Assembly (NCBI GenBank): GCA_029718625.1
Contig: CM056387.1
Location: 35,203,802-35,267,801, forward strand
Direction of reading: 5' to 3'
Source: Synaphobranchus kaupii
Taxonomy: Eukaryota > Chordata > Actinopteri > Anguilliformes > Synaphobranchidae
Length of the DNA: 64,000 nucleotides
Position numbers and translations under genes: made by a program. Below, in pieces: positions 11,040 through 22,078 of the stretch (positions are counted from its first letter, which is position 1; every line of letters starts with the position of its first letter). Below the pieces are notes generated by a model. That model searched no databases. It had not been told where the DNA came from and worked only from the letters and a program-made list of their open reading frames with translations.

Positions 11040-12960
11040 ATTGCAGAGGGAAGGAGTTGTCTACAAAACTGTTAAACAGTGGAATGATGATGTTTCTGAG
11101 ACTCTCAAAGACTGTTTTGAATGTACAGTACTGATTGGGAGCTTTTCTCATAGAATACCATGCTGGATGAGACACTAGAGGCAGTGACTGGCTATATAAA
11201 TTTTTGTGAGGAAACTATTGTTCCATCTAAGAAAGTGAAAGTGTTCTCAAACAATAAGCCCTGGATAACAAGAGCTTAAAACAATGTTAAATGAGAAAAA
11301 TAAAGCCTTCCAATCAGGAGACAGAGTTGAGTCAAAATTGATTCAGGCTGAATAGACAAATTAAGGATGCAAAAAGAGCCTATAAGGAGAAGGTGGAAAA
11401 TCTGTTTCAAGGGGGGCAGCTGAGAGATGCCTGGAAAGGAATAAAGATCCTCTCAGGGATTCCTATTAAGCAGAACGTCCCGGGCCCTCAGTCTAAGGAA
11501 CACTGCAGTCAGTTTGCTGAACCCCTAAACATATTTTACAGTAGATTTGACTTTAAATCAGAAAGGGATGATGTAACATCAGAAGTATTGTTTCTAACTG
11601 AGGAGAGCAGTAACATCAATGTACAGGTGGAGGATGTTAGCAGGGTGATAAAAAGGGTGAAGTTGAACAAAGCCATCAGTCCAGACAACATAAGCAATCA
11701 TGTTCTGCAATCCTGTCATAAGCAACTGGCCCAGGTTTTCTGTGATCTGTTCAACCGCTCACTCAAGGAGCACATAGTTCCAGCACCATGGAAGTCATCG
11801 ATTATCTCCCCTGTGATGAAGGCCAACCCATCTACACCCGACTTTAGATCTGTCGCATTAACACCTGCTATAATGAAGTGTTTTGAAGGCCTTGTGCCTG
11901 TAGACCCTCTACAGTTCGCCTACCAACATCCCCTGACACTGCTTCACCTGGTCCAATCCCATCTGGCCACACCAAAGTCCTACATCAGACTGGTGTTTGT
12001 AGACTTCTCTAGTGCGTTCAACACAGTCCAACCACTCTAATGGCTAAGAAGCTGCTGAAGATGAACCTCAACCCTCATCTTATCCTCTGGGTAATGTCCT
12101 TCTTAACTGACAGACCTCAGTGGGTTAGATATAAAGGCCACTGCAGCACCACCAAGGCCATCTCTCCTGGCTCACCACAAGGCTCGGTAGTTTCTCCAGT
12201 GTTATTCACACTCTACACAGATGACTGCCAAAGCAACTGTCCTGAGATCACTTTCACCAAGTACTGATGATACAGTAATTGTGGACTCATCCAACTCTGA
12301 TGACAAGCTTCAATCTGCTGTCAGCCAGTTACAACAGTGGTGTGAAGTAAATTTCTTGGACTTGAATGTGGAGAAGACTTCTGGCATGAGCCGTCCCCGC
12401 TGAGGCCCCTTACCATCGGAGCCAAAACAGTTGAAAGAGTGAAGGAGTACAGATACTTGGGAACCATCATTGATAATAAACTGTCCTTTGAGGCAAACTG
12501 TCATCGAGTGCATGCAAAGTGTCAGCCAAACTCAGGAATTTGTATGTGAGCCAGTCAGTATTGCAAGCATTTTACACCTGCTTCCTTGAGTTAGTGCTGA
12601 CATTTAGCCTAACAGCTTGGTTTGGCTCATTAAGTGAAATCAGGCAACTGAAGCTGGAGAGGGTGACAGTACAGGCTACTATAATCATAGGGAACCAACA
12701 AAAACCACTGAAACACCTGTAGGAGGAGCATGCAATTAAAAAAGGAAAGAGGATTATGGCCCTTCCATCACATCCCCTGAACTCTCTCTTTGAGACTCTT
12801 CCATCAGGTGGAAGATTAAGGTCCTTGTCCCTTAAAGCAAAAAGAGCCTGAAACAGCTTTGTCCCTACAGCTGTTAGACTGCTTAATGACATTGGACTCA
12901 AGACAGTAAAGGCAGCTGAGGAACTGTTATTTCTTTTGATGCTCAATTTTTCATCATAAT
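11040..12960 (+). pseudogene. LINE ORF2 (endonuclease tail and reverse transcriptase), decayed
   Basis: The protein would nick target DNA and reverse-transcribe LINE RNA at the nick. What remains starts after the endonuclease core. The best-preserved frame (11393-12040) holds the RT entry region and the first catalytic box (VFVDFSSAFNTVQ near 11995-12030). A second frame (12040-12267) holds the GSPQGSVVSPVLFTLYTDD region, a third (12221-12403) continues with DLNVEKT, and a fourth (12519-12722) holds the thumb. At least three frameshifts and several stops break it; there is no chance of an active product. The 'SPQG' and 'YTDD' motifs and the order of the pieces make the family call safe; CR1/L2 is the likely clade. 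Confidence 0.85.
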
Positions 12961-13032
12961 TAATATTAAATTAATTTAATATAATATTGATCATAATACT
13001 AATAATAATAGTCATTTTAATCATAATCATAA

Positions 13033-13560
13033 TACACTGCCCAGCCAAAAAAAAAGTCGCACACACTAATATTTCATTGGACCGCCTTTAGCTTTGATTA
13101 CGGCGCGCATTTGTTGTGGCATTGTTTCGACAACCTTATGCAATGTCACAACATTTATTTCCATCCAGAGTAGCATAAGTTTTTGGCTGAGATCTTGTAT
13201 TGACGACGGGAGAGTCGAACCACTCCGTAAAGTGTTCTCCAGCACATCCCAAAGACTTTCAATGGGGTTAAGGTCAGGAATCTGGTGGCTAATTCATGTG
13301 TGAAAATGATTCCTCATGCTCCCTGAACCACTCTTTCACAATTTGAGCCCGATGAATCTTGGCATTGTCATCCTGGCATATGCCCATTGATGGGATAACC
13401 TGGTCATTCAGTACATTCAGGTACTTCACTGACTTAATTTTATTGCTGCATAATGTTGCTGAGCCTAGACCTGACCAACTGAAGCAACCCCAGATCATAA
13501 CACTGCCTCCAGAGGCTTGTACAGTGGGCACTATGCATGACGGGTGCAATGGCGTGCAAT
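13033..13560 (-). mobile_element. Tc1-like transposon fragment nested in the LINE
   Basis: The left edge is a Tc1-type terminus (TACACTGCCCAGCCAAAAAA, TA at 13033-13034). The element is read on the minus strand, so this is its 3' end. The 5' half, including the other terminus and the DNA-binding region, is missing; LINE 3' UTR resumes at about 13550-13560. Confidence 0.8.
13066..13549 (-). pseudogene. Tc1-like transposase, C-terminal catalytic part
   Basis: The frame at 13549-13289 includes [16 protein letters not shown] and the second catalytic Asp in [16 protein letters not shown] stop and frameshift near 13285-13290 precede the third catalytic segment, which continues in another frame as NPIESLWDVLE (the Glu box) down to a stop at 13066-13068. 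The N-terminal half is deleted. Recognised by the spacing and the wording of the DDE boxes; non-functional. Confidence 0.85.
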
Positions 13561-13710
13561 AGAATGTGAAACATCTGATTCAAATGAATGTCTTTATTTA
13601 ACATGTTTGTGTTTGTGGGTCTGCCCAACTGTCTATGTCTTTTTTACTGCTGGAAACTTCAACTGAAGTTCCCTAACGGGAAAATAAAAGTCTATTCTAT
13701 TCTATTCTAT

Positions 13711-13766
13711 CCATCAGAACAAAGATCACCTACATCCAACAGAACAAAGATGACCTACATCACCTA
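13711..13766. repeat. 25-bp tandem repeat, right part of the interrupted array
   Basis: Two units of the same ACAAAGATCACCTACATCCA repeat as at 10851-11005, directly after the LINE tail. Confidence 0.85.
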
Positions 13767-14017
13767 CATATAATGCCCATCCCTGTTTGTAGGCAAATGG
13801 CGGGCCCAGTCCAGCATCGTTTGTTTAAAAGGAAAGAGGAAGTGCTACCAGAGCAGGCAGGTATTTGCTAGAGAGGGCCGCTCTCGAGGGACAGGAAACT
13901 GCAGAAGCTTTTAAATTCCATTTGGAGACAAAATATTATTCTGCATTTCAGGGTCTGCTGGAAAGTTTAATATCACTTGTTCTTCCCAAGACTACTAGGT
14001 TTTAGATTTTGCCTTTT

Positions 14018-15770
14018 TAAAGCAGAGAGGGGTACAGACAGGGGGAACGCAGAGAGGGGTACAGACAGGGGGAACGCAGAGAGGGGTACAGACAGGGGGA
14101 ACGCAGAGAGGGGTACAGACAGGGGGAACGCAGAGAGGGGTACAGACAGGGGGAAAGCAGAGAGGGGTACAGACAGGGGGAAAGCAGAGAGGGGTACAGA
14201 CAGGGGGAAAGCAGAGAGGGTTACAGACAGGGGGAAAGCAGAGAGGGTTACAGACAGGGGGAAAGCAGAGAGGGGTACAGACAGGGGGGAAACAGAGAGG
14301 GTTACAGACAGGGGGAAAGCAGAGATGGGTACAGACAGGGGGAAAGCAGAGAGGGGTACAGACAGGGAGAAAGCAGAGAGGGGTACAGACAGGGGGAAAG
14401 CAGAGAGGGGTACAGACAGGGGGAAAGCAGAGAGGGGTACAGACAGGGGGAAAGCAGAGAGGGGTACAGACAGGGGGAAAGCAGAGAGGGTTACAGACAG
14501 GGGGAAAGCAGAGAGGGTTACAGACAGGGGGAAAGCAGAGAGGGTTACAGACAGGGGGAAAGCAGAGAGGGGTACAGACAGGGGGAAAGCAGAGAGGGGT
14601 ACAAACAGGGGGAAAGCAGAGAGGGGTACAGACAGGGGGAAAGCAGAGAGGGGTACAGACAGGGGGAAAGCAGAGAGGGGTACAGACAGGGGGAAAGCAG
14701 AGAGGGTTACAGACAGGGGGAAAGCAGAGAGGGGTACAGACAGGGGGAAAGCAGAGAGGGGTACAGACAGGGGGAAAGCAGAGAGGGGTACAGACAGGGG
14801 GAAAGCAGAGAGGGTTACAGACAGGGGGAAAGCAGAGAGGGGTACAGACAGGGGGAAAGCAGAGAGGGGTACAGACAGGGGGAAAGCAGAGAGGAGTACA
14901 GACAGGGGGAAAGCAGAGAGGGGTACAGACAGGGGGAAAGCAGAGAGGGGTACAGACAGGGGGAAAGCAGAGAGGGGTACAGACAGGGGGAAAGCAGAGA
15001 GGGGTACAGACGGGGGAAAGCAGAGAGGGGTACAGACAGGGGGAAAGCAGAGAGGGGTACAGACAGGGGGAACGCAGAGAGCGGTACAGACGGGGGAAAG
15101 CAGAGAGGGGTACAGACAGGGGGAAAGCAGAGAGGGGTACAGACAGGGGGAAAGCAGAGAGGGGTACAGACAGGGGGAAAGCAGAGAGGGGTACAAACAG
15201 GGGGAACGCAGAGAGGGGTACAGAGAGGGGGAAAGCAGAGAGGGGTACAGACGGGGGGAAAGCAGAGAGGGGTACAGACAGGGGGAAAGCAGAGAGGGGT
15301 ACAGACAGGGGGAAAGCAGAGAGGGGTACAGACAGGGGGAAAGCAGAGAGGGGTACAGACAGGGGGAAAGCATAGAGGGTTACAGACAGGGGGGAAAGCA
15401 GAGAGGGGCACAGACAGGGGGAAAGCAGAGAGGGGTACAGACAGGGGGAATGCAGAGAGGGGTAGAGGCAGGGGGAAAGCAGAGAGGGGTACAGACAGGG
15501 GGAAAGCAGAGAGGGGTACAGAGAGGGGGAAAGCAGAGAGGGGTACAGAGAGGGGGAAAGCAGAGATGGGTACAGACAGGGAGAAAGCAGAGAGGGGTAC
15601 AGACAGGGGGAAAGCAGAGAGGGGTACAGACGGGGGGAAAGCAGAGAGGGGTACAGACAGGGGGAAAGCAGAGAGGGGTACAGACAGGGGGAAAGCAGAG
15701 AGGGGTACAGACAGGGGGAAATCAGAGAGGGGTACAGAGGGGTACAGACAGGGGGAAAGCAGAGAGGCTT
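14018..15770. repeat. 27-bp minisatellite, about 65 copies
   Basis: Units read CAGAGAGGGGTACAGACAGG plus GGGAAAG, with single-base variants (AACG for AAAG, GGTTAC for GGGTAC). Because 27 is a multiple of three and the unit has no stop on either strand, the array creates a 606-codon plus-strand ORF of nine-residue AERGTDRGK repeats and a 466-codon minus-strand ORF. Neither has a domain, a credible start context or flanking gene structure. Confidence 0.97.
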
Positions 15771-15907
15771 TGTGTCTTAGATAGTGTTAAATGCTAGTGC
15801 ATGCTGGGAAATTGTGTGATGGATTAATATAATAATAATAATAAATCTGCACATGTACAGCAACAGGAGAAAAAACCATGAGAAGTGTCCAACAAGAGGA
15901 CCATGTC

Positions 15908-16009
15908 AAAAACACACACACACATGCACACGCACACACACACAACTGCAGACACACAGGCACACAGAAACACACATAACTCTCACAAACTCTCTCTCTA
16001 TCGCACACA

Positions 16010-16056
<47 letters not shown>
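15908..16056. repeat. CA microsatellite, interrupted
   Basis: A CA-rich stretch ending in an uninterrupted (CA)n at about 16014-16055. Confidence 0.95.
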
Positions 16057-16062
<6 letters not shown>

Positions 16063-16890
16063 GTAAATAAGTATTTAATGGATCACTTGCTTGATGTTCA
16101 CACTGTGACCTTGTTTTAATCAGCAGCTGTTTCAGGAGACAAGTCTGCTACAAAAACAGGAAACATAATTTTAAGGACGTCACTATAACAGAGCTGTGCT
16201 TTGATGTCTACACAAACGGTATCATGGCACATCCTGCTGTTCGCTAAAACAGAACCAGGGGAAAAGGAAAGATTTAAGTATGAAATGCATTAATAATAAT
16301 AAACATGTATATAATAATGTGAACACAAAGGTCCGGGCTGCACGGTTTCTCTGGAATAAGACTGATGTCATGTCATTGGGCTAAATTTAGATAACTGGTC
16401 ATGTGACACATGATCCGTGTGACTGAGGCACAGATGCAGCCATTTTATTGGTCAATAGGAAAGAAGCAAGACGTCAGTCAGCTCTGTATCATGTTCAGTG
16501 GCAGTTATTTATAGAAACCACAGAACTCCAATTTAACTGAAATATGGAGACAGAAGCTGCAATAACATGTGCAATAGATATTTCACATTTTACCAATTAT
16601 TTACGTTTCTCAAAATTGTTACAGAAAGCCAAAAATATATCTTAATCATCCTTTCTGTGTTCTGTTTAGATCTCCTCCAAGATTGAATGGGGGAGGGGAG
16701 GTGGAGAGTTCAAATGTTATCCCCACTTACAGTGTACAAATGGTGCCTATTGGACTCATATAAACTCTGTTACAGCTGAATTAACACCGGACATATTACT
16801 GTGCAGTTAAAACGGCCCATCTCCCTGATATTCCGTCTGTGTGCGGACCACACTAAGAGCTACATCTCAAACACACATGGCCCTGCTCAG
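16057..16890. other. Gene-free interval
   Basis: Mixed sequence, single-copy in appearance. No domain or repeat family recognised. Confidence 0.5.
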
Positions 16891-17037
16891 GCCCCTGGGA
16901 CAGGCCTGTGGGACAGGCACCTGGGACAGGCCTGTGGGACAGGCCCCTGGGACAGGCCTGTGGGACAAGCACCTGGGACAGGCCTGTGGTACAGGCACCT
17001 GGGACAGGCCTGTGGGACAGGCCCCTGGGACAGGCAC
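16891..17037. repeat. 26-bp minisatellite with a 13-bp sub-period, about 5.5 copies
   Basis: CCTGGGACAGGCCTGTGGGA plus CAGGCA, itself a dimer of a 13-bp unit. Several overlapping short ORFs on both strands come from this repeat. Confidence 0.93.
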
Positions 17038-17740
17038 TTTGGGGGATGGAGGGTGCGGGTTTGGTGGAGAATGCAGGCATTGTGGCTCTTGTGAAACCAA
17101 GACACTCCTCCACGTCACAGTAAATGCTTTCAATAAAGACTTTGTCCACCAGCAGTTTTGCACCAATTAACATACCAGCTCAAATTATAGGTCAGTTCGC
17201 TCTTCAGAGACGACCGTCTGTCAAAACCTGAGCAGGTATGACGGGCAGCAGCCCTTTACATGACATTACAGTACTGTAACCTGCTTATTACTATACAAAC
17301 ATAGCACCCTTTATATTACATTATAGTACTGCAACGTGCTTATTCTCAGACCAGAGAGTGTAGATGCAACATCACTATAGCACTAATGCAAGTACACTAT
17401 GCTAACCAAGCTAACCACTACTGCTAACCTCTATGCTAACCAAGCATCGAAAAAAACAAATCCTAAATACATACAGAATACGTCCATACCAAGCTCTAAG
17501 AAGAGATACCTGGTTTTGGAGGGGGACGAAGATGCAGGTTTATTTATTAATTTACTTATTTATGTATTTGATAGGGACATATCACAGCCACAGCTCAGGG
17601 CCTGGACTACTCCTTTATTCTTCAGGACAATTAAACTCGCAAGGACAGGAACCAGAAACTACACAAATCCATCCAACACTCACCAACACCATCCATCCAA
17701 CAACAGCAGGGTACCAGTACTCACACACGGACACACACAC
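17038..17740. other. Gene-free interval
   Basis: Mixed sequence with a loose repeat of GCTAACC near 17395-17445. No gene supported. Confidence 0.5.
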
Positions 17741-18275
17741 AGAGCCAGCACTGAGCCAGAAGAGAGCCAGCACTGAGCTAGCAGAGAGCCAGCAGAGAGC
17801 CAGCACAGAGGCAGCAGGGAGGCAGCAGGGAGCCAGCACTGAGCTAGCAGAGAGCCAGCAGAGAGCCAGCAGGGAGGCAGCAGAGAGCCAGCACTGAGCT
17901 AGCAGAGAGCCAGTAGAGAGCCAGCACTGAGCTAGCAGAGAGCCAGCAGGGAGGCAGCAGGGAAGCAGCAGAGAGCGAGCAGGGAGGCAGCAGGGAGCCA
18001 GCACTGAGCTAGCAGGGAACCAGCAGAGAGCCAGCACTGAGCGACCAGAGAGCCAGCAGAGAGCCAGCAGGGAGGCGAGGCAGCAGGGAGCCAGCACTGA
18101 GCTAGCAGAGAGCCAGCAGGGAGGCAGCAGGGAGCCAGCAGAGAGCCAGCAGGGAGGCAGCAGGGAGCCAGCAGAGATATAGCAGAGGCAGCAGGGAGCC
18201 AGCAGAGAGATAGCAGAGAGACAGCAGAGAGCCAGCACTGAGCCAGCAGAGAGACAGCAGAGAGCCAGCAGAGCA
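17741..18275. repeat. Minisatellite of GAGCCAGCA-type units
   Basis: About 535 bp of 10-11-bp purine-rich units (AGAGCCAGCAG, GGGAGGCAGCA, CTGAGCTAGCA) in irregular order. The minus-strand Leu/Cys/Ala-rich ORFs are artefacts of this composition. Confidence 0.92.
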
Positions 18276-18862
18276 CTGAGGCCTCATCTGGAGGATGTTT
18301 CACCTGGCTGGGGGCCTAATCCCGAAAAGAACACAGCCTCGTCCTACAAGTTACCGATGAAATGCACACTCACAAACTATGCACACAATTGCACACACAC
18401 ACACACACAAAACACACATACACACACATGCGCAACAACACACACACATGCACACACTGAGCCCCTCTCACCATATCCAAGAGTGTCTCCTGAAGGGGAA
18501 AGTGTTGACATGCATCATTCTCTTCTCCCTTCCCATGTGCACACGACCGGGCTTCATTAGCAAGGCCGTCCCTGCTGCCGTCCTTCAGTAAAACAAGCAG
18601 CCCTACGCCGGGGGGTCACAGATCCAGGGGTTCATTGATCCAGGGGGTTATTTCCCTCCCTCACGAGCCATGTGAGTGTAACCGCATGTGATCATGTGTT
18701 CCGGAGTAATCCTTACTTTCAGAAAGCCCCCCCCCCTCCCACCCAGCCCCCTCCTAAATATCCTCTGGACTGAGCAGGTTCTGAGGTCCGTTTAAGGCAG
18801 ACCAAACATGTCAATCCCACTGAGCGTGTGGCGCTCTCATTAAAAAAAAACATAGAAAACAC
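18276..18862. other. Gene-free interval with CA tract
   Basis: Holds an interrupted CA tract (about 18391-18455) and a C-rich run near 18727-18745. No gene seen. Confidence 0.5.
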
Positions 18863-19022
18863 CCGCCGGTCCCAGATTCACGTGGGCGTCCCCCGCTGAG
18901 CCGCCGGTCCCAGATTCACGCGGGCATCCCCCGCTGAGCCGCCGGTCTCAGATTCACGCGGGCGTCCCCCGCTGAGCCGCCGGTCTCAGATTCACGCGGG
19001 CGTCCCCCGCTAAGCCGCCGGT
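18863..19022. repeat. 38-bp CpG-rich tandem repeat, 4 copies
   Basis: Copies begin CCGCCGGTC(C/T)CAGATTCACG at 18863, 18901, 18939 and 18977 and carry GGGCGTCCCCCGCTGAG. A partial fifth begins at 19015. Confidence 0.95.
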
Positions 19023-19458
19023 TTGCGTTTTCCCAGGTTTTCTTCCCCCGAAAGCTTCTGGGTCCCCCTGGCGCTGAGCTCACTGTGGCGTTTTCTGCCC
19101 CCCCGGGCGGGAGAGAGTGAGGGGGAGGGAGAGAGAGAAAGAGGGAGAGAGCAAAAGAGAGAGAGAGATAGAGGGAGAGAGAGAGAGAGGGAGAGAGAAG
19201 GTGCTGGGGAGCCAGACTGCGAGCGCGGCTGGGAGCGGACTGTTCCTTCAGTCTTCTGAACACGTGCAGTCATCTGTGTGTCCCGGCACCACGATTACGC
19301 CCAGTTACACACACCGAGTACGCCCCTTCACACCCACACACACAGCTCCGCCCCTTCACACCCACACGCAGTCAGAGCCGCCTGGTCAGAGCCGAGCCCT
19401 CCTCATCAACAGCAAACTAAGCTACTGATCCTCTTAGAGCAGCAGCCCTCCTTACTGC
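19023..19458. other. CpG- and GA-rich interval, possible promoter-like DNA
   Basis: Locally GC-rich sequence with several CpGs (for example GCGAGCGCGGCTGGGAGCGG near 19220) around a GA tract (19110-19200). No ORF here has a recognisable domain. It could be a CpG island or simply GC-rich repeat neighbourhood; I cannot decide from sequence alone. Confidence 0.3.
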
Positions 19459-19459
19459 A

Positions 19460-19556
19460 TCACTCATTTCCCCTGAGAGGAAGGGAGGGGGGAGAGAGGG
19501 GGAGAGGGAGGGAGGGGGGGGGGAAGAGAGAGGGAGAGGGAGGGAGGGGGGAATGC
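19460..19556. repeat. GA/GGGA-rich tract
   Basis: Almost pure purine on the plus strand, with GAGAGGGGGAGAGGGAGGGA-type units. Confidence 0.85.
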
Positions 19557-19645
19557 GGATCCATATAGGGGGGAAAGAGGGGTGAAAAAGTGGAATGTCC
19601 TGCTCCCCTGCTTCTCATCCCTCAGAGTGTGTACCGCGTACACCG

Positions 19646-19825
19646 CACACACACACGGACACGGACACGCTCCCTCGCTCCTTCACATGCACACACACAC
19701 GGACACGCTCACTCGCTCCTTCACATGCACACACACACGGACACGCTCACTCGCTCCTTCACATGCACACACACACACGCAGGCTCACTCGCTCCTTCAC
19801 ATGCACACACACACACACACTTCTG
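19646..19825. repeat. 38-bp tandem repeat with CA runs, about 4 copies
   Basis: Units read CTCACTCGCTCCTTCACATG, then a CA run and GGACACG. Confidence 0.9.
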
Positions 19826-19845
19826 CTATCACCCATTTCCTCCTT

Positions 19846-19992
19846 CAACAGAGAGAGAGAGAGAGAGAGCGAGAGAGGGAGAGGGGGGAGAGAGAAGGAG
19901 AGGGAGAGAGAAGGATAGGGAGAGAGAGAAGGAGAGGGAGAGAGAGAAGGAGAAAGGAGAGAGAGGGAAAGAGAGAAAGAGGGAGAGAGAGA
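19846..19992. repeat. GA microsatellite
   Basis: About 147 bp of (GA)n interrupted by GGGA and AAGGA. The LINE fragment begins directly at its right edge. Confidence 0.93.
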
Positions 19993-21108
19993 ATGCTTTC
20001 ATGTGTTCTGCATGCTTTGTTGATTTTAAGAAAGCATTTGATTCTATTTGGCACAATGGCTTATACTATAAAATCATCCAAAGTGGTGTAGGGGGTAAAA
20101 TAAGTGCAGTGTAAAACTTGGCAACAAAAGAACAGAATACTTCACTCAAAGGCGACAGGTGAGACAGGGCTGCAGTTTGAGTCCAACCCTGTTCAATATC
20201 TACATCAATGAGTTAGCGCGGTTACTGGAACAATCTGCAGCTCCTGACCTCACCCTAAACGACACAGAAGTTAAATTCTTGTTCTATGCAGATGACATGT
20301 TGCTGCTGTCACCCACAGAACAGGGTCTACAGCAGCATCCGGATCTGCTAGAAAATACTGTCAGAACTGGGCCCTGGCAGTAAATTTAAAAAACACAAAA
20401 ATGATGATCTTCCAGAAGAAGCTTAGGTGTCAGGAAAGTAGACGCCTATTTACTCTAGGTGAAACCGCCCTAGAACACACACTAAATTAAGATTACCTGG
20501 GACTAAAAATCAGTGCCTCAGGAAACTTGGGTCTGGCAGTGAATGCACTTAGAGAAAGCCAGAAGAGCTTTCTATGCAATAAAAAGAAAATTCTATAAAA
20601 TAGACATCCCAATTAAAATCTGGTCCAAAATCTTTGACAGTGTACATCCTGCCCATTGCAGTATATGGAAGTGAAATATGGGGTCCACTCAGTCATGAAG
20701 ACTACACTAGATGGGACAAGCATCCAATAGAAGCCCTGCATGCAGAATCTTGTCGTGATTTGCTAAATGTACAAAGGAAAACACCAACAAATGCATGCAG
20801 GGCAGAATTAGGCCGCTTCCCATTACTAATAAATATCCAAAAAAGATCACTTAAATTCTCGATGCACCTTCAATCAAGTCCCCATAATACATTACAATTT
20901 AAAACATTAGAAACCCAAGAGCTAATCCCCAAAAAGAGACTCTCCGTCAACTGGTTCTGAAACTAACTAACCTTATAACCACAAACACAGATAAGTTGCA
21001 GACCAGCACTGCTTACCAATCACAGATTAGAGTAAACCAAATCATCACACAATGCAAAAACTCATATTTTGCACATGGGGACATAGAAACCAAATGACAA
21101 AACAAATT
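19993..21108 (+). pseudogene. Non-LTR retrotransposon reverse transcriptase fragment
   Basis: A 5'-truncated LINE body. Pieces in different frames line up as one RT: FVDFKKAFDSIWHNGLYYK (first catalytic Asp, about 20019-20075), then RQGCSLSPTLFNIYINELA and FYADDMLLLSP with the catalytic YADD (20159-20383), then a thumb/connection segment with AVYGSEIWGPL and NVQRKTPTNACRAELGRFPL (20634-20960). Internal stops and at least three frame changes make it inactive. The clade is not certain; an I/Nimb-like or related group is plausible. It starts at the GA tract and ends where a 5S-derived SINE begins. Confidence 0.8.
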
Positions 21109-21425
21109 AACAGCCATACCACCATGCACTCTGCTCCTGCTGAATGGCTGAAGCTAAGCAGGTGTGGGCTTAGTTAGTACTTGGATGGGAGACCTCCTGG
21201 GAAAACTAAGTTGCTGCTAGAAATGGTGTTGGTGGGCCAGTAGGGGGCAGTCTTCCCTCTTGTCAAATATGCCCCAGTGCAGTGATGGGAACACTGTGCT
21301 GTAGGAGATGCCGTCTTTTGGATGAGACGTTAAACTGAGGTCCTGACTCACTGTGGTCATTAAAGATCCCATGACACTTATCGTAGAGGGTAGGGGTTTC
21401 CCCGGTGTCCTGGCTAAATTCCCAA
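21109..21425 (+). mobile_element. 5S rRNA-derived SINE
   Basis: The head resembles 5S rRNA, including its internal polymerase III promoter: AGCTAAGCAGG (A-box region) and AGTACTTGGATGGGAGACC (C-box region) at about 21153-21192. The body (GGATGAGACGTTAAACTGAG, then TGTGGTCATTAAAGATCCCA) is a segment widespread in fish SINEs. The combination marks a SINE3/5S-type element and not a functional 5S gene: the 5S part diverges before the normal terminator. Its 3' end merges with the minisatellite at about 21425. Confidence 0.85.
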
Positions 21426-21427
21426 CC

Positions 21428-21613
21428 TACAGCTCTGTCCATACCCCCTATAGCTCTGTTCATAACCCTATAGCACTGTTCATAACCCTACCAGCACTGT
21501 ACATAACCCTACAGCTCTGTTCATAACCCTACCAGCACTGTTCATAACCCTACCAGCTCTGTTCATAACCCTACCAGCTCTGTTCATAACCCTACAGCTC
21601 TGTTCATAACCTT
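21428..21613. repeat. ~20-bp minisatellite, left part interrupted by the provirus
   Basis: Units of CTCTGTTCATAACCCTACAG, alternating with 21-bp forms ending in CCAG. The array stops at the provirus and resumes at 30573. Confidence 0.95.
21610..21613. repeat. 4-bp target-site duplication, left copy
   Basis: CCTT directly before the 5' LTR, matching CCTT at 30573-30576 directly after the 3' LTR. A 4-bp duplication is usual for gammaretrovirus-like integrases. Confidence 0.85.
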
Positions 21614-21902
21614 TGTGAAGGAAATTTCTGTTTTACAATATGTGTGTATTATCATAAAGACAATCACATGATTATCATTAAGCATTTAATATAATAGATC
21701 AATTATATATTGAGTTAAGTAATTAAATAATGTATTCTTTGTGAACACTGAGTAGGTCATGGTTCACTCCCTCTGTGTCTCTCTTTCACAAACTGCTGAG
21801 AACAGGCAGATGTTTTCGTTACTTGTTTTGAAGGTTATAGAAAGACAAAACACCAAGAAATGGATACCCTTGTCTCTGTATGTTTAGAAACCGCCCCTTG
21901 TG

Positions 21903-21908
21903 TATAAA
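21903..21908 (+). promoter_or_regulatory. TATA box of the 5' LTR
   Basis: TATAAA within CTTGTGTATAAATCTGC, about 70 bp upstream of the AATAAA signal, the spacing expected for a retroviral U3/R border. Confidence 0.75.
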
Positions 21909-21973
21909 TCTGCTCTGTATGCTGTTTCTAAGGCAGAGAGATTCTGACTCTCTCTCATTCTAAGTTTATCTCC

Positions 21974-21979
21974 AATAAA
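21974..21979 (+). terminator. Polyadenylation signal in the LTR
   Basis: AATAAA in CTCCAATAAACTG. The copy in the 3' LTR (30471-30476) would serve the provirus transcript. Confidence 0.75.
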
Positions 21980-22078
21980 CTGAAATTCTTTTTCTTATTC
22001 TATTACATGCGTTTTGTTGTGGTTCTGTTTGGACAGACTTGCTCACTGTGGGTTGAATGGGAAAAATCCACGACAATA

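Larger units (their letters stand above)
11006..13710 (+). mobile_element. CR1/L2-like LINE, 5'-truncated, carrying a nested Tc1 fragment
   Basis: It runs from the end of the endonuclease region through reverse transcriptase to a 3' UTR that ends with AAATAAAAGT-like sequence and an (ATTCT)n tail (13690-13710), a 3' end common among fish LINEs. Both sides are flanked by the same 25-bp minisatellite, which defines the insertion. A Tc1-like fragment (13033-~13560) interrupts the 3' UTR. Confidence 0.8.
21614..22075 (+). repeat. 5' LTR
   Basis: 462 bp, TGTGAAGG...CCACGACA. A TATA-like box (TATAAA, 21903-21908) and a polyadenylation signal (AATAAA, 21974-21979) place the R region between about 21930 and 22000. 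U3 is AT-rich. It matches the 3' LTR except at position 22011. Confidence 0.97.

Noticed and set aside
13973..15797. 606-codon plus and 466-codon minus ORFs
   Set aside because: Pure nine-residue repeats produced by a 27-bp tandem array; no start context or gene structure.
21109..21230. Functional 5S rRNA gene
   Set aside because: The 5S-like head diverges and continues into a SINE body; no complete 5S gene or terminator.
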